A DNA stretch of 64,000 nucleotides from contig NZ_VLKZ01000009.1 in NCBI RefSeq assembly GCF_007830185.1, forward strand, positions 62,001 to 126,000. Direction: 5' to 3'. Each line of letters opens with the position of its first letter. Position 1 is the stretch's first letter. Under the pieces are notes generated by a model. That model made no database searches and was not told the origin of the DNA. It was given only the letters and a program-made list of their open reading frames with translations. Shown here in pieces: positions 16,648 through 25,256 of this stretch. The DNA is from Halalkalibacter nanhaiisediminis (GTDB taxonomy: Bacteria; Bacillota; Bacilli; Bacillales; Bacillaceae_D). The translations under genes and the position numbers were made by a program.

Positions 16648-18537
16648 TTATTTTTGCTCGATTTCTTCGATTAACAAAGAAAGCTCTGTCCAACGTTCAA
16701 TTGTTTGCTCTAACGCTTGCTCGATTTTTTCTTTTTCTGTCATTCTTTCTTGAATGAACCCGTAATCACTGCCTGCTTCAGCAATTTCTTTTTCTAAAGC
16801 ATCCTTTTTCGCTTCAAGTGTTTCAATCTTTTCTTCAATTTGATTCCACTCTAGCTGATCCTTATAGGAGAGCTTTTTGCGCGGTTCCTTGCGTTCAACA
16901 ACAGGTGTTTCCTTTGCTAGTTCTGTAGCTTTTTCTCGTTCTAGTTGATTTTGCTTATGCACAAGATAGTCAGAATAATGGCCTTGGAACCTTGTAATCA
17001 AGCCGTCTCCTTCAAACACAAGCAAATGATCAACGACACGATCCAAGAAGTAACGATCATGGGATACCGTAATTACGACTCCTGGAAATTGCTCAAGGTA
17101 GTCCTCAAGTACTGATAATGTTTGAGTATCTAAATCATTTGTCGGCTCATCAAGGAAAAGAACATTTGGTTCAGACATTAGGACACGGAGTAAGTACAAT
17201 CTTCTACGCTCTCCTCCTGATAATCTGCGAATATACGTCCATTGCATCGAACGTGGAAACAGAAAACGCTCAAGCATTTGTTCAGCTGTTATCGTTTTTC
17301 CATCACTCGTATACACGACCTCAGCAATTTCTTTAATGTACTCAATGACACGTAATTCACCATTAATTTCTGCATCTTCCTGTGTATAATAACCAATATG
17401 AACGGTTTCACCTGTTAAGATTTCACCTGAATCTGCCTCAATTCGGCTTGCAAGCATGTTCAATAATGTTGTTTTCCCACTTCCATTCGGTCCAACAATT
17501 CCGAGACGTTCACCAGGAACGATTAAATAATTCAAATGGTTAATGAGTGTTTTATTTCCGTAGCTTTTGCTCACATTCGTGAGCTCAATCACTTGTTTTC
17601 CGAGACGTCTTGAGCCAATTGCAAAATCAAACTCTCCTCGCCCTGTAACGCCTTCTTCCTCTTGAAGAGCTTCTACACGTTGAATACGCGCTTTTTGTTT
17701 TGTCGTACGCGCTTTTGCCCCTCGTCTTAGCCAAGCTAGTTCTCGTCTTAATAAGTTTTGACGCTTCTGATCTTGTTGTGCTTCATTTAACTCTCTTTCT
17801 GCCTTTTTCTCAAGAAAGACTTCATAATTGCCCTCGTATTTAAATAAACGCCCTTGATCTAGCTCATACATTTGATTTGTGACACGATTTAAGAAATATC
17901 GATCATGGGTGATGAGGACAATGGCCCCTTTATACCCTGCTAAAAAACCTTCCAGCCACTCAATTGTTGCATGATCAAGATGGTTTGTCGGTTCATCTAA
18001 TAGCAATAAATCAGCAGGCTGAATAAGCGCTTTTGCTATTGCGACTCGCTTTTTTTGTCCACCAGAAAGTTGCTTTACAGGAGCTGAAAAATCCGTCACA
18101 CCAAGCTTCATAAGAATCGTCTTAGCCACAGTATTGGCTTCCCACGCATTCATCTCATCCATTTTTTGTTGCCATTTCATAAATTGCTTCTGGTCCTGGT
18201 CACTCTCAGGGTTTTGTTCAAAAAGGAGCAGACTTTGTTCATAAGCGCGCATCGTGACCATCATGTCAGAATCACCGTAGTAAATTTGCTCAAGCACCGT
18301 TAGTTCTGCGTCTAAGTCAGGCTGTTGAGGAAGATATTCAATGTGATAATCATTCGGATGAAGCAGTTCTCCTTTATCTGCTGATTCGATGCCTGCAAGT
18401 ATTTTTAAAAGCGTCGATTTACCCGTTCCGTTTATTCCAATTAAACCAATCCGTTGTTTTTCACTAATGGTAAACGTGAGGTCGTCAAACAACGTTTTAT
18501 CACCATATGTTTTTGTTAATCCTTCGACTTGTAGCAT
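16648..18537 (-). CDS. ABC-F family ATPase (YfmR/Uup-like)
   Basis: Soluble twin-cassette ATPase of the translation-factor ABC-F class, without membrane domains. Walker A motifs are GINGTGKSTLL (near residue 35) and GPNGSGKTTLL (near residue 350); the signatures are LSGGQKKRVAIAKAL and LSGGERRRLYLLRVL, with LLLLDEPTNHLD and VLFLDEPTNDLD as Walker B. The linker between cassettes (about residues 240-310) is basic and rich in Arg/Lys, and a coiled C-terminal domain rich in Lys/Glu begins near residue 540, as in Uup/YfmR. 629 aa is the length I recall for B. subtilis YfmR. YfmR and EF-P help stalled ribosomes in B. subtilis; the same role is inferred here. Single gene. Confidence 0.9.
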   Translation of the reverse strand: MLQVEGLTKTYGDKTLFDDLTFTISEKQRIGLIGINGTGKSTLLKILAGIESADKGELLHPNDYHIEYLPQQPDLDAELTVLEQIYYGDSDMMVTMRAYEQSLLLFEQNPESDQDQKQFMKWQQKMDEMNAWEANTVAKTILMKLGVTDFSAPVKQLSGGQKKRVAIAKALIQPADLLLLDEPTNHLDHATIEWLEGFLAGYKGAIVLITHDRYFLNRVTNQMYELDQGRLFKYEGNYEVFLEKKAERELNEAQQDQKRQNLLRRELAWLRRGAKARTTKQKARIQRVEALQEEEGVTGRGEFDFAIGSRRLGKQVIELTNVSKSYGNKTLINHLNYLIVPGERLGIVGPNGSGKTTLLNMLASRIEADSGEILTGETVHIGYYTQEDAEINGELRVIEYIKEIAEVVYTSDGKTITAEQMLERFLFPRSMQWTYIRRLSGGERRRLYLLRVLMSEPNVLFLDEPTNDLDTQTLSVLEDYLEQFPGVVITVSHDRYFLDRVVDHLLVFEGDGLITRFQGHYSDYLVHKQNQLEREKATELAKETPVVERKEPRKKLSYKDQLEWNQIEEKIETLEAKKDALEKEIAEAGSDYGFIQERMTEKEKIEQALEQTIERWTELSLLIEEIEQK

Positions 18538-18615
18538 CCTTCATTCACGTCCGTTCTGTATCTCTTGATCTTTCTATTTTAGCGCAACTTCAATTAAGTT
18601 GCACCATTATAAAAA

Positions 18616-18745
18616 AAGCGAAAGCGCTTTGGTCAGCCACGACAAGTGCTGGAAGCCAGTTAATGTGTTGCCAGGGTTTGGGCAACCATTTGCAGGCTGA
18701 AGCAACCTCGAGTGGCTAGGCTGCCTGCGCTAGACATCAGCGAAT
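18616..18745. repeat. GC-richer structured intergenic element
   Basis: About 130 bases, clearly less AT-rich than the flanks, with several small hairpins: GTTGCC/GGCAAC, CTGG/CCAG, GCAGGC/GCCTGC, and AGCCAC near the 5' side pairing with GTGGCT near the 3' side. The start (AAGCGAAAGCGCTTTGGTCA) and the end (GCGCTAGAC) resemble a dispersed intergenic element I remember from Bacillus genomes. Only one copy is seen in this window, so its repeat nature is from memory. Confidence 0.45.
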
Positions 18746-18759
18746 TTCTTTTACCTTTT

Positions 18760-18794
18760 TAAAAAGACATGCCGCTAATCTCCACGACATGTCT
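18760..18794 (-). terminator. Terminator of the glutathione peroxidase gene
   Basis: Minus strand AGACATG pairs with CATGTCT around a 16-base loop and is followed by TTTTT. Confidence 0.65.
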
Positions 18795-18801
18795 TCATTC
18801 C

Positions 18802-19281
18802 TTATTTTATCAATAGCTTCTTAATATCGTCTTCTATCTTAGCTGGCTCTACATTCGGCCCAAAACGATCTACGACTTTCCCATTTTGATCGACAAGGAA
18901 TTTCGTGAAATTCCATTTGATTTCTTTGCTAAGTATACCTTTTTGTTCTTCTTTCAAATACTTGTACAGAGGATGAGCATCCGATCCATTGACTTTGATT
19001 TTTGCAAACAACGGAAACGTAACACCAAAGTTGCGCTCGCATGTTGCAGCCATTTCGTCATTGTTAACTGGTTCTTGATTCATAAATTGATTGCATGGAA
19101 ACCCAACAACAGCAAGACCTTGGTCTTTGTATTCCTGATGCAATTTTTCTAAACCTTTAAACTGAGGAGCGAGACCGCATTTCGTCGCTGTATTAACAAT
19201 TAGCATAACCTGCCCTTGATACGTTGCAAGTGAAACGTCTTCTCCATTTGTTGTCTGAACGGAAAAATCATGAACACTCAT
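18802..19281 (-). CDS. bsaA: Glutathione peroxidase family thiol peroxidase
   Basis: Cytosolic peroxidase of 159 aa. The catalytic Cys is in VNTATKCGLAPQFKGLE near residue 35 (Cys, not Sec); the Gln is in VVGFPCNQFMNQEP and the Trp/Asn in IKWNFTKFLVD. The second Cys in FPCNQF and one in ATCERNFGV could serve as the resolving residue, so reduction by thioredoxin or bacillithiol-linked systems is more likely than by glutathione in this lineage. ATG at 19281 has AGGAGGG seven bases upstream. Single-gene unit ahead of the tre operon end. Confidence 0.92.
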   Translation of the reverse strand: MSVHDFSVQTTNGEDVSLATYQGQVMLIVNTATKCGLAPQFKGLEKLHQEYKDQGLAVVGFPCNQFMNQEPVNNDEMAATCERNFGVTFPLFAKIKVNGSDAHPLYKYLKEEQKGILSKEIKWNFTKFLVDQNGKVVDRFGPNVEPAKIEDDIKKLLIK

Positions 19282-19349
19282 TTTTACACCCTCCTAGACC
19301 TTTTACCATTAGTATACAGACTAGCGAGAGATTGTACGAGCTTGACGCT

Positions 19350-20066
19350 CTAACGATTACGTCTGGCAAAATCAACAAAACGAAACTTATCTGGACGATG
19401 TCGTGATTCGGTGTACTGAAATAACGTCGTATCCTCTAGGTAGACATGACTTCTTACAACGACAATCGTATCATATGTCTCTAAATGAAGAAGCTCGCGA
19501 TCTTCCGCTGTTGGTGCTTCAACTGTAATTTCTTTTTTGGCAAAGCTAATTGAAAGCCCAAGATCGTTTTCAATGTATTCATATAAGGAACGTTCACAAA
19601 TTTCCTTCGTAAGGTTTGGTACATGAGAAACGAGTAAATAATCTTTATCTAGGATAATTCGCTCTTGATCAATTTCACGAACACGAACCACGTTCCAAAT
19701 CTGTTCGGGTTGCGCCACTTGAAAGTGCTCCTGAATCTTTTCAGACATGAGTTCTCCTTTTAATAAAACAACATCCGTTTTCGCTCTAGTCCCCATTTTA
19801 TCAGCTAGTTCACGAAAGCTAACAAGTCCTGAAATAGGAAAATTGATCTTCGTAATATCAAGGACCATCGAGCCTTTCCCCTGCATTTTTTGAATATAAC
19901 CGTGTTCAGAAAGAAGCTTCAATGCTTTTCGAATGGTCTCACGGGATGCTTGAAACTCTTCTGTAAGTTCATTTTCAGATGGGAGCAGTTCATTTGCTTT
20001 CAGCTCTCCACTTTGGATCTGCTTCGCCAGTTGATCATAAATCAGTTGAAATTTATTTCTAGTCAT
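19350..20066 (-). CDS. treR: GntR-family trehalose operon repressor TreR
   Basis: Represses treP-treA-treR; in B. subtilis the inducer is trehalose 6-phosphate. N-terminal winged helix of GntR type: YDQLAKQIQSGELKANELLPSENELTEEF and RKALKLLSEHGYIQKMQGKG; C-terminal UTRA ligand-binding domain from about residue 90, with IVVVRSHVYLEDTTLFQYTESRHRPDKFRF near the end. 238 aa matches the family. It follows treA by 29 bases and is the last gene of the operon. TTGTATATACAA palindromes upstream of treP and treA are the expected binding sites. Confidence 0.93.
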   Translation of the reverse strand: MTRNKFQLIYDQLAKQIQSGELKANELLPSENELTEEFQASRETIRKALKLLSEHGYIQKMQGKGSMVLDITKINFPISGLVSFRELADKMGTRAKTDVVLLKGELMSEKIQEHFQVAQPEQIWNVVRVREIDQERIILDKDYLLVSHVPNLTKEICERSLYEYIENDLGLSISFAKKEITVEAPTAEDRELLHLETYDTIVVVRSHVYLEDTTLFQYTESRHRPDKFRFVDFARRNR

Positions 20067-20095
20067 TGTATATCACCCAAATTACTGTACCACGA

Positions 20096-21769
20096 TTAAC
20101 GAACGTAATAAACAAGTGATTCATACGGGCGAAGTGTCATCTCTGGAGCTAATTTTCCTTCATCTTTATAATTCGATAAGATCAACTCACTTTGATCACA
20201 ACGATTCTTCCACTCTTCAGGAAGTGTTAAGACTCCTTCTTTTCCATAGAAATTATTAATGACAAGAAGCTTTTCATCACCATGATTACGCTCATATACA
20301 AAGAACTGTTGATCGTCTTCAAGTAATAGACGGTAATCACCGACAGTTAAAAGATCTAAATCCTTACGCAGTTGGATGAGCTTTTGGTAGTGATAGAAAA
20401 TCGAATCTGAGTTATTTACTGCAGCTTCAGCATTAATTTTTTTGTAATTATCTGCAACTCCGATCCATGGTGTTCCTGATGTAAAACCAGCATTTTCACT
20501 ATCAGTCCACTGTACTGGTGTACGAGAGTTATCACGAGATTTCCGCTTAATAATCGACATGATTTCCTCTTCTTCTAAGCCTTTTTCCTTCATAATTTTA
20601 TAATAGTTCAATGTCTCAACATCACGGTACTCAGAAATCGACTCAAAACCTGGATCTGTCATCCCAAATTCTTCACCTTGATAAATATAAGGAGTCCCTT
20701 GCATCATATGAATTATTGTCGCAAGCATTTTTGCTGATTGCTCATGATAAACAGCGTCATTTCCGTATCTCGTAACGACACGAGGCTGATCATGATTACA
20801 CCAGAAAAGTGCATTCCAGCCACCACCACGGTTCATTTCCACTTGCCATGTTGTGAGGATTTTTTTCAAGGACAGAAAATCAAAATCCGCGAGCGCCCAC
20901 TTTTCACCATTTGGATAATCGACTTTTAAATGATGAAAATTAAAGGTCATGCTTAACTCCTTACGCTCTGGATTTGAATACTTAATACAGTGATCAAGAG
21001 AAGTTGATGACATTTCTCCTACTGTCATACTGTCATACTTAGATAACACTTCACGGTTCATCTCTTGCAAAAATTCATGGACGCGAGGACCATCCGTGTA
21101 GAATTTACGGCCATCTCCTGGTGCGACACTTCCATCATCATTAGGGAAGCTTTGATCTTTTGAAATCAGGTTAATGACGTCAAGGCGGAAGCCATCAATC
21201 CCTTTATCAAACCAAAAATGCATCATGTCATACACATGCTTACGTAAATTCTCATTTTCCCAGTTCAAATCAGCTTGAGTCACATCAAACAAATGCAAAT
21301 AATATTGACCTGTTTCTTCATCAAGCTTCCAAGCATTCCCACCAAATTTCGACTCCCAATTGGATGGCTCTTTCCCGTTCACTGGGTCCTTCCAAATATA
21401 AAAATCACGATATGGATTCTCTTTAGATTTCTTTGATTCTTTAAACCATTTGTGCTCCGTTGATGTATGGTTTACCACTAAATCCATAATTAACTTCATC
21501 CCACGGTTGTGCGTTTCAGCAAGTAAGCGCTCAAAATCCTCCATTGTGCCATACTCTTCGTGAATGCTATAGTAATCGGAAATATCATAGCCGTTATCCT
21601 TTTGCGGTGATGCATAAACAGGCGTTAACCAAAGGACATCAACACCTAGCTTTTTTAAGTAATCTAGCTTTTCAATAATCCCTTGAAGATCTCCTACTCC
21701 ATTTCCTGTCGTATCATTAAAACTTTTTGGGTAAATTTGATAAACGACTGACTTTCTCCACCATTCCAT
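20096..21769 (-). CDS. treA: Trehalose-6-phosphate hydrolase (alpha,alpha-phosphotrehalase)
   Basis: GH13 enzyme that splits trehalose 6-phosphate into glucose and glucose 6-phosphate in the cytosol. The (beta/alpha)8 motifs are visible: LDLVVNHTS near residue 98, GFRLDVINLISK with the nucleophile Asp near residue 200, EMSS with the acid Glu near residue 255, and WCNHDQPR with the third Asp near residue 327. 557 aa is typical. A TreR operator lies 32 bases upstream of the start, and a large terminator separates it from treP. ATG at 21769 is preceded by GGAAGATGG. Confidence 0.94.
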   Translation of the reverse strand: MEWWRKSVVYQIYPKSFNDTTGNGVGDLQGIIEKLDYLKKLGVDVLWLTPVYASPQKDNGYDISDYYSIHEEYGTMEDFERLLAETHNRGMKLIMDLVVNHTSTEHKWFKESKKSKENPYRDFYIWKDPVNGKEPSNWESKFGGNAWKLDEETGQYYLHLFDVTQADLNWENENLRKHVYDMMHFWFDKGIDGFRLDVINLISKDQSFPNDDGSVAPGDGRKFYTDGPRVHEFLQEMNREVLSKYDSMTVGEMSSTSLDHCIKYSNPERKELSMTFNFHHLKVDYPNGEKWALADFDFLSLKKILTTWQVEMNRGGGWNALFWCNHDQPRVVTRYGNDAVYHEQSAKMLATIIHMMQGTPYIYQGEEFGMTDPGFESISEYRDVETLNYYKIMKEKGLEEEEIMSIIKRKSRDNSRTPVQWTDSENAGFTSGTPWIGVADNYKKINAEAAVNNSDSIFYHYQKLIQLRKDLDLLTVGDYRLLLEDDQQFFVYERNHGDEKLLVINNFYGKEGVLTLPEEWKNRCDQSELILSNYKDEGKLAPEMTLRPYESLVYYVR

Positions 21770-21800
21770 CTTCCAATCACACCTTTAATTGTTTAATTTA

Positions 21801-21814
21801 CTTGTATATACAAG
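21801..21814. promoter_or_regulatory. TreR operator upstream of treA
   Basis: Perfect 14-base palindrome CTTGTATATACAAG, matching the B. subtilis TreR site TTGTATATACAA. It implies separate control of treA in addition to the treP promoter. Confidence 0.85.
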
Positions 21815-21836
21815 TTTAGTTTACTTGTTCAGTTAT

Positions 21837-21912
21837 AAAAAAACAAGGGTGCCATTAGCCTTGCAGTTCCCATATCAACTTGGTCACTGTGATCGCCAAT
21901 AAGCACCCCTTT
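21837..21912 (-). terminator. Large intercistronic terminator between treP and treA
   Basis: On the minus strand AAGGGGTGCTTATTGGC pairs, with a few mismatches, with GCTAATGGCACCCTT and is followed by seven T residues. The loop is about 35 bases. It should stop or attenuate read-through from treP. Confidence 0.7.
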
Positions 21913-21926
21913 TAATTAAAAGCTTT

Positions 21927-23342
21927 TTATGCTAAATCTTTTTTACGTGTTTTTGCAAATAAATATGTTAAGACAAATGGAACAACAATCGCAATGACCA
22001 TACCGACTGCAAAGACTAACCATTTTCCAGGTTCAATAGAGAAGATCCCAGGAATTCCTCCAACTCCAATTGAAAGAGCCATAACAGAGTTGACCGTAAT
22101 CCAGACAGCTGCGATAGCTGAACCAATAATGGCACAAATAAATGGGAAGCGATAGCGCAAGTTAACCCCAAACATCGCTGGCTCTGTAATACCTAGATAA
22201 GCTGAGATCGATGATGTTAATGAAAGACCTTTTACTTTTTCATCTTTTAAGATAAAGTACATCGCAAGAGCGGCTGAACCTTGGGCAATGTTTGATAAAG
22301 CAAGAATCGGCCATAAGAATGTACCACCGATGCTACCAATTAACTGAAGATCAACTGCTAGGAAAGTGTGATGCATTCCTGTAATAACGAGTGGAGCATA
22401 AATTGCACCGTATAGAAGTCCACCTAGAGCTGCAAAGTTACTAAAGATAGCAACAAAAATATCGGTAATGCCGCTTCCGATTGCAAACGTGATCGGACCA
22501 ATGGCGATAAAAGCAATGAAACCAGTTACGAGTAAGGCAACAGGAGCAACGATTAATAGTTGGAATGAATCTGGAATGCGCTTTTTCAAGGCAATCTCAA
22601 TTTTTGCTAAAACAAATGAAGCAAATAAAATCGGAAGAACTTGACCTTGGTAACCAACCTTTGCTACATCCATACCAAATAAGTTCCAGTAAGGAATTTC
22701 GCCAGCTTCTTGAGCAGCGCCGTATCCCCATGCATTTAGTAAATCTGGGTGTACAAGCATTAAACCAAGAACGATACCGAGCAGTTCATTACCACCGAAC
22801 CGTTTCACTGCTGACCAACCGATCAAACCAGGTAAGAAGACAAACGCAGTATTCGCAATTAAGTTAATAATATTCGCAAAGTCAGCCCATTGTGGATACA
22901 TTTCAACAATTGATTGCTCTCCGAAAATTCCTCCAGCTGTCAAAATGTTATTAATACCCATTAATAAACCAGCTGTAACGATTGCTGGAAGAATCGGAAT
23001 GAAAATATCAGCAAGCGTTTTAACTGCACGTTGCAGTGGATTTAGATTTTTTTCAGCTGCCGTTTTTACTTCCTCTTTTGAAGCCTGCGTGATCCCAGCT
23101 TGAGCAGCAAGCTCTTTATATACCTTATCAACTGTCCCTTGTCCAATAACAACTTGGAATTGACCGTTTGTTGAGAAAGAGCCTTTTACGACATCGACTT
23201 TTTCAAGCGCTTCCTTATTAACCTTATTTTCATCGTGTAAAGCAAAACGAAGTCGTGTTACACAGTGTGTTGCAGAGGAGATATTTTCTTCTCCACCTAT
23301 CGCAGCAAGTATCTCTTTTGCCGCTTCTTTATTTGTATTCAT
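21927..23342 (-). CDS. treP: PTS trehalose transporter subunit IIBC
   Basis: Imports trehalose as trehalose 6-phosphate. The IIB domain is at the N-terminus with the phospho-Cys in SATHCVTRLRFAL near residue 27; a linker of about 30 residues leads to the IIC membrane domain (about ten hydrophobic segments, with GMHHTFLAVDLQLIGSIGG and ITEPAMFGVNLRYRFPF typical of the sucrose/trehalose/glucoside family). No IIA domain, so a glucose-type IIA must donate phosphate. 471 aa is normal. First gene of the operon, behind two TreR operators and a cre site. Confidence 0.94.
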   Translation of the reverse strand: MNTNKEAAKEILAAIGGEENISSATHCVTRLRFALHDENKVNKEALEKVDVVKGSFSTNGQFQVVIGQGTVDKVYKELAAQAGITQASKEEVKTAAEKNLNPLQRAVKTLADIFIPILPAIVTAGLLMGINNILTAGGIFGEQSIVEMYPQWADFANIINLIANTAFVFLPGLIGWSAVKRFGGNELLGIVLGLMLVHPDLLNAWGYGAAQEAGEIPYWNLFGMDVAKVGYQGQVLPILFASFVLAKIEIALKKRIPDSFQLLIVAPVALLVTGFIAFIAIGPITFAIGSGITDIFVAIFSNFAALGGLLYGAIYAPLVITGMHHTFLAVDLQLIGSIGGTFLWPILALSNIAQGSAALAMYFILKDEKVKGLSLTSSISAYLGITEPAMFGVNLRYRFPFICAIIGSAIAAVWITVNSVMALSIGVGGIPGIFSIEPGKWLVFAVGMVIAIVVPFVLTYLFAKTRKKDLA

Positions 23343-23358
23343 ATTCCCTTCCCCTCTC

Positions 23359-23372
23359 TGTGAGCGTTTTCA
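23359..23372. promoter_or_regulatory. CcpA catabolite-responsive element (cre) before treP
   Basis: TGTGAGCGTTTTCA matches the cre consensus TGWNANCGNTNWCA at every fixed position. It lies 17 bases upstream of the treP ATG, downstream of the operators, where bound CcpA would block elongation. Confidence 0.8.
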
Positions 23373-23438
23373 TTCAGACTGTAATAAAGAAGAAAAGACT
23401 ATAACACTATTTATATAGAAGTGTTACGCTTTCATTAT

Positions 23439-23488
23439 CTTGTATATACATGTTTGATTACGGTTTCATTTTAACTTGTATATACAAA
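23439..23488. promoter_or_regulatory. Two TreR operators upstream of treP
   Basis: CTTGTATATACATG at 23439-23452 (one mismatch in the palindrome) and CTTGTATATACAAA at 23475-23488. The centres are 36 bases apart. Same core TTGTATATACA as the treA operator. Confidence 0.85.
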
Positions 23489-23620
23489 TTAGTCAAGCGA
23501 CTATTTCGACATCTTTCGATGTTTTTCATAAAACTTCTGTTTAAAGTAAAAAAGAAAACACGCTACGATTAGCATGCCTTCTTTTAACAATCTCAATTCC
23601 TTTCATTACCTTATTTATCT

Positions 23621-23700
23621 TTTTAATAAGGTTTGATAATTTTTAATAAAGTCTGATCGTTTATAAAACAGTTTGATAATTTGTAATTTGATCAAAATCT
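23621..23700. repeat. Imperfect 20-bp tandem repeats
   Basis: Three to four units in register: TTTTAATAAGGTTTGATAAT, TTTTAATAAAGTCTGATCGT, TTATAAAACAGTTTGATAAT, then a weaker fourth unit. The GTTTGATAA block recurs every two helical turns. No gene overlaps it. Confidence 0.55.
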
Positions 23701-24048
23701 TATAGTGAGAATACAGGATTTTTCTTTGTCTTTTGAGCTAATGGGGTTTGTTCAATAAATAGAGACGCCTAAAAAATTGGGTTTAAATTTCAAATTCACT
23801 ATTGATATGATTCGGTATCCAGCAGGGATAAGAAAATCAATTTATTTGTATTCACTTTCTTTAACAATAATACACTCTTAGTGCAATTAGCAGAATTCCC
23901 TGGACACTAGTTCTAGTGCTGATTTAGCAAATGTTTTAAATCCTGACAGTGTAGTTCAATAAATGTTCACAAAAAACTTCATCCATATTTCACATCTTCA
24001 AAATAAAATGATTTGTGTGAACATTTTAAATGAGCTAGGAGGACTACC
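23701..24048. other. Long intergenic gap before the PAP2 lipoprotein gene
   Basis: No complete gene. It holds a CACTAG-TT-CTAGTG palindrome (23905-23918), a 23-codon open piece ending at 23962 that may be a decayed gene tail, and an 11-base inverted repeat AAATGTTCACA (23961-23971) / TGTGAACATTT (24016-24026) just before the ribosome binding site. Confidence 0.4.
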
Positions 24049-24891
24049 ATGAGGAATAAACCCATTATCTCAACTTTTTTAGCAGTTTTATTCTTATTCA
24101 TCTTATCTGGATGTAACTTGGAACAAGTAAATAGCGAGGAACAACCTGAAAATAAGGAACAGGGAAACGAGCAAACAAGTCACCAAGGAATGAGATGGAC
24201 ACATGAAAATCCTGTTACACCAACAGCAGGTAGTTGGAGAGCCCTTGAATTTAAGGATGGAAGTTCGTACAAAGTAGAAGCACCTCCTGCAAATGATTCT
24301 GCTGAGACAAAAAAAGAATTGGAAGATTTAAAAAAACTAATTGAGAGTCGCACAGAGGAAGATGTAGAATTCATTATGCATTGGCAAAACACTACCAGTC
24401 CTAACACACTTTGGCTTGCTACCACAGAAGAATTAATTCATAAATATGGATTAATGGGTCCCGAATCAGCGCGCGTTCATGCTGTCGTTTCAGGAGCAAC
24501 TTATACATCCCTAACAGCGACATTCCAAGCAAAGTATGAGTATTTACGCCCGAGACCAACAGATTTAGACCCATCTATTAAATTGCCGGAGGGAATGATG
24601 GTGCCTCCGCACCCTGCTTATCCTTCAGGACATACAGCTACTGCTTGGACGGCTGCTTATATCCTGTCTTATTTCTTCCCAAATGAAAAAGCTCAATTGG
24701 AGAAAACAGCTGAAAAAGTAGCACTTTCCAGAGAACAAATGGGCATTCATTTTAAAAGTGATAATGATGCTGCTAAAACGATAGCACAAGCAGTTACAAA
24801 AGATATAATTGGAAGCTTAAAAGATGACAACGCTCCAACGCAATACACAGAAGTAAAAAACACAGGATCGAGTCACGGAGCCGGACATTAA
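24049..24891 (+). CDS. PAP2/vanadium-haloperoxidase-like phosphatase lipoprotein
   Basis: Predicted lipoprotein: hydrophobic signal and lipobox LSGC with Cys near residue 22, followed by a Glu/Gln-rich spacer. The three PAP2 motifs are complete in the C-terminal half: KYEYLRPRP (KxxxxxxRP), YPSGHT (PSGH, near residue 187) and SREQMGIHFKSD (SRxxxxxHxxxD, with the catalytic His). So it is an active-looking acid phosphatase or vanadium-dependent haloperoxidase relative, on the outer face of the membrane. Substrate unknown. ATG has TAGGAGG seven bases upstream. Single gene with its own terminator. Confidence 0.82.
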   Translation: MRNKPIISTFLAVLFLFILSGCNLEQVNSEEQPENKEQGNEQTSHQGMRWTHENPVTPTAGSWRALEFKDGSSYKVEAPPANDSAETKKELEDLKKLIESRTEEDVEFIMHWQNTTSPNTLWLATTEELIHKYGLMGPESARVHAVVSGATYTSLTATFQAKYEYLRPRPTDLDPSIKLPEGMMVPPHPAYPSGHTATAWTAAYILSYFFPNEKAQLEKTAEKVALSREQMGIHFKSDNDAAKTIAQAVTKDIIGSLKDDNAPTQYTEVKNTGSSHGAGH

Positions 24892-24914
24892 ATTAGATTA
24901 AATTACGAGTAATT

Positions 24915-24950
24915 GAAAACACCCCAGATTTTTAAAGTCTGGGGTGTTTT
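24915..24950 (+). terminator. Terminator of the PAP2 lipoprotein gene
   Basis: GAAAACACCCCAGA pairs perfectly with TCTGGGGTGTTTTC around an eight-base loop; the T run is part of the stem end. Confidence 0.85.
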
Positions 24951-25256
24951 CAGCTCAACAAAATTCTATTTATGTTGCATTTGCTCTCTTAAGTTATGAC
25001 ACCGATACAAAATAGAAAAAACGGCATGTCTTTTTTAAACTTTAACAAGTCTTCTTCTTTAACGATTTGCAAAAAAAGATTTGTGTTCGTTAGAAAAGGA
25101 ACGCATAAATGATCGATTTTTTTTATAAAAGCATTATCCGAAAATATTGCAATAGCATGTTTTGATTAATCTTTATTCAAAATGCTTTCTTAGCGTTTGT
25201 TGCCAAATTAGAGACTTCTACACCTTGTTAATCAAATATTTTTAAACAACTATACC
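24951..25256. other. Intergenic gap
   Basis: AT-rich DNA between the PAP2 lipoprotein gene and the 3' end of the flippase gene. I see no gene, repeat or clear hairpin in it. Confidence 0.4.

Noticed and set aside
22565-22867. 100-codon plus-strand ORF antisense to treP
   Set aside because: Gln/Leu-rich shadow frame of a membrane protein gene without a ribosome site.
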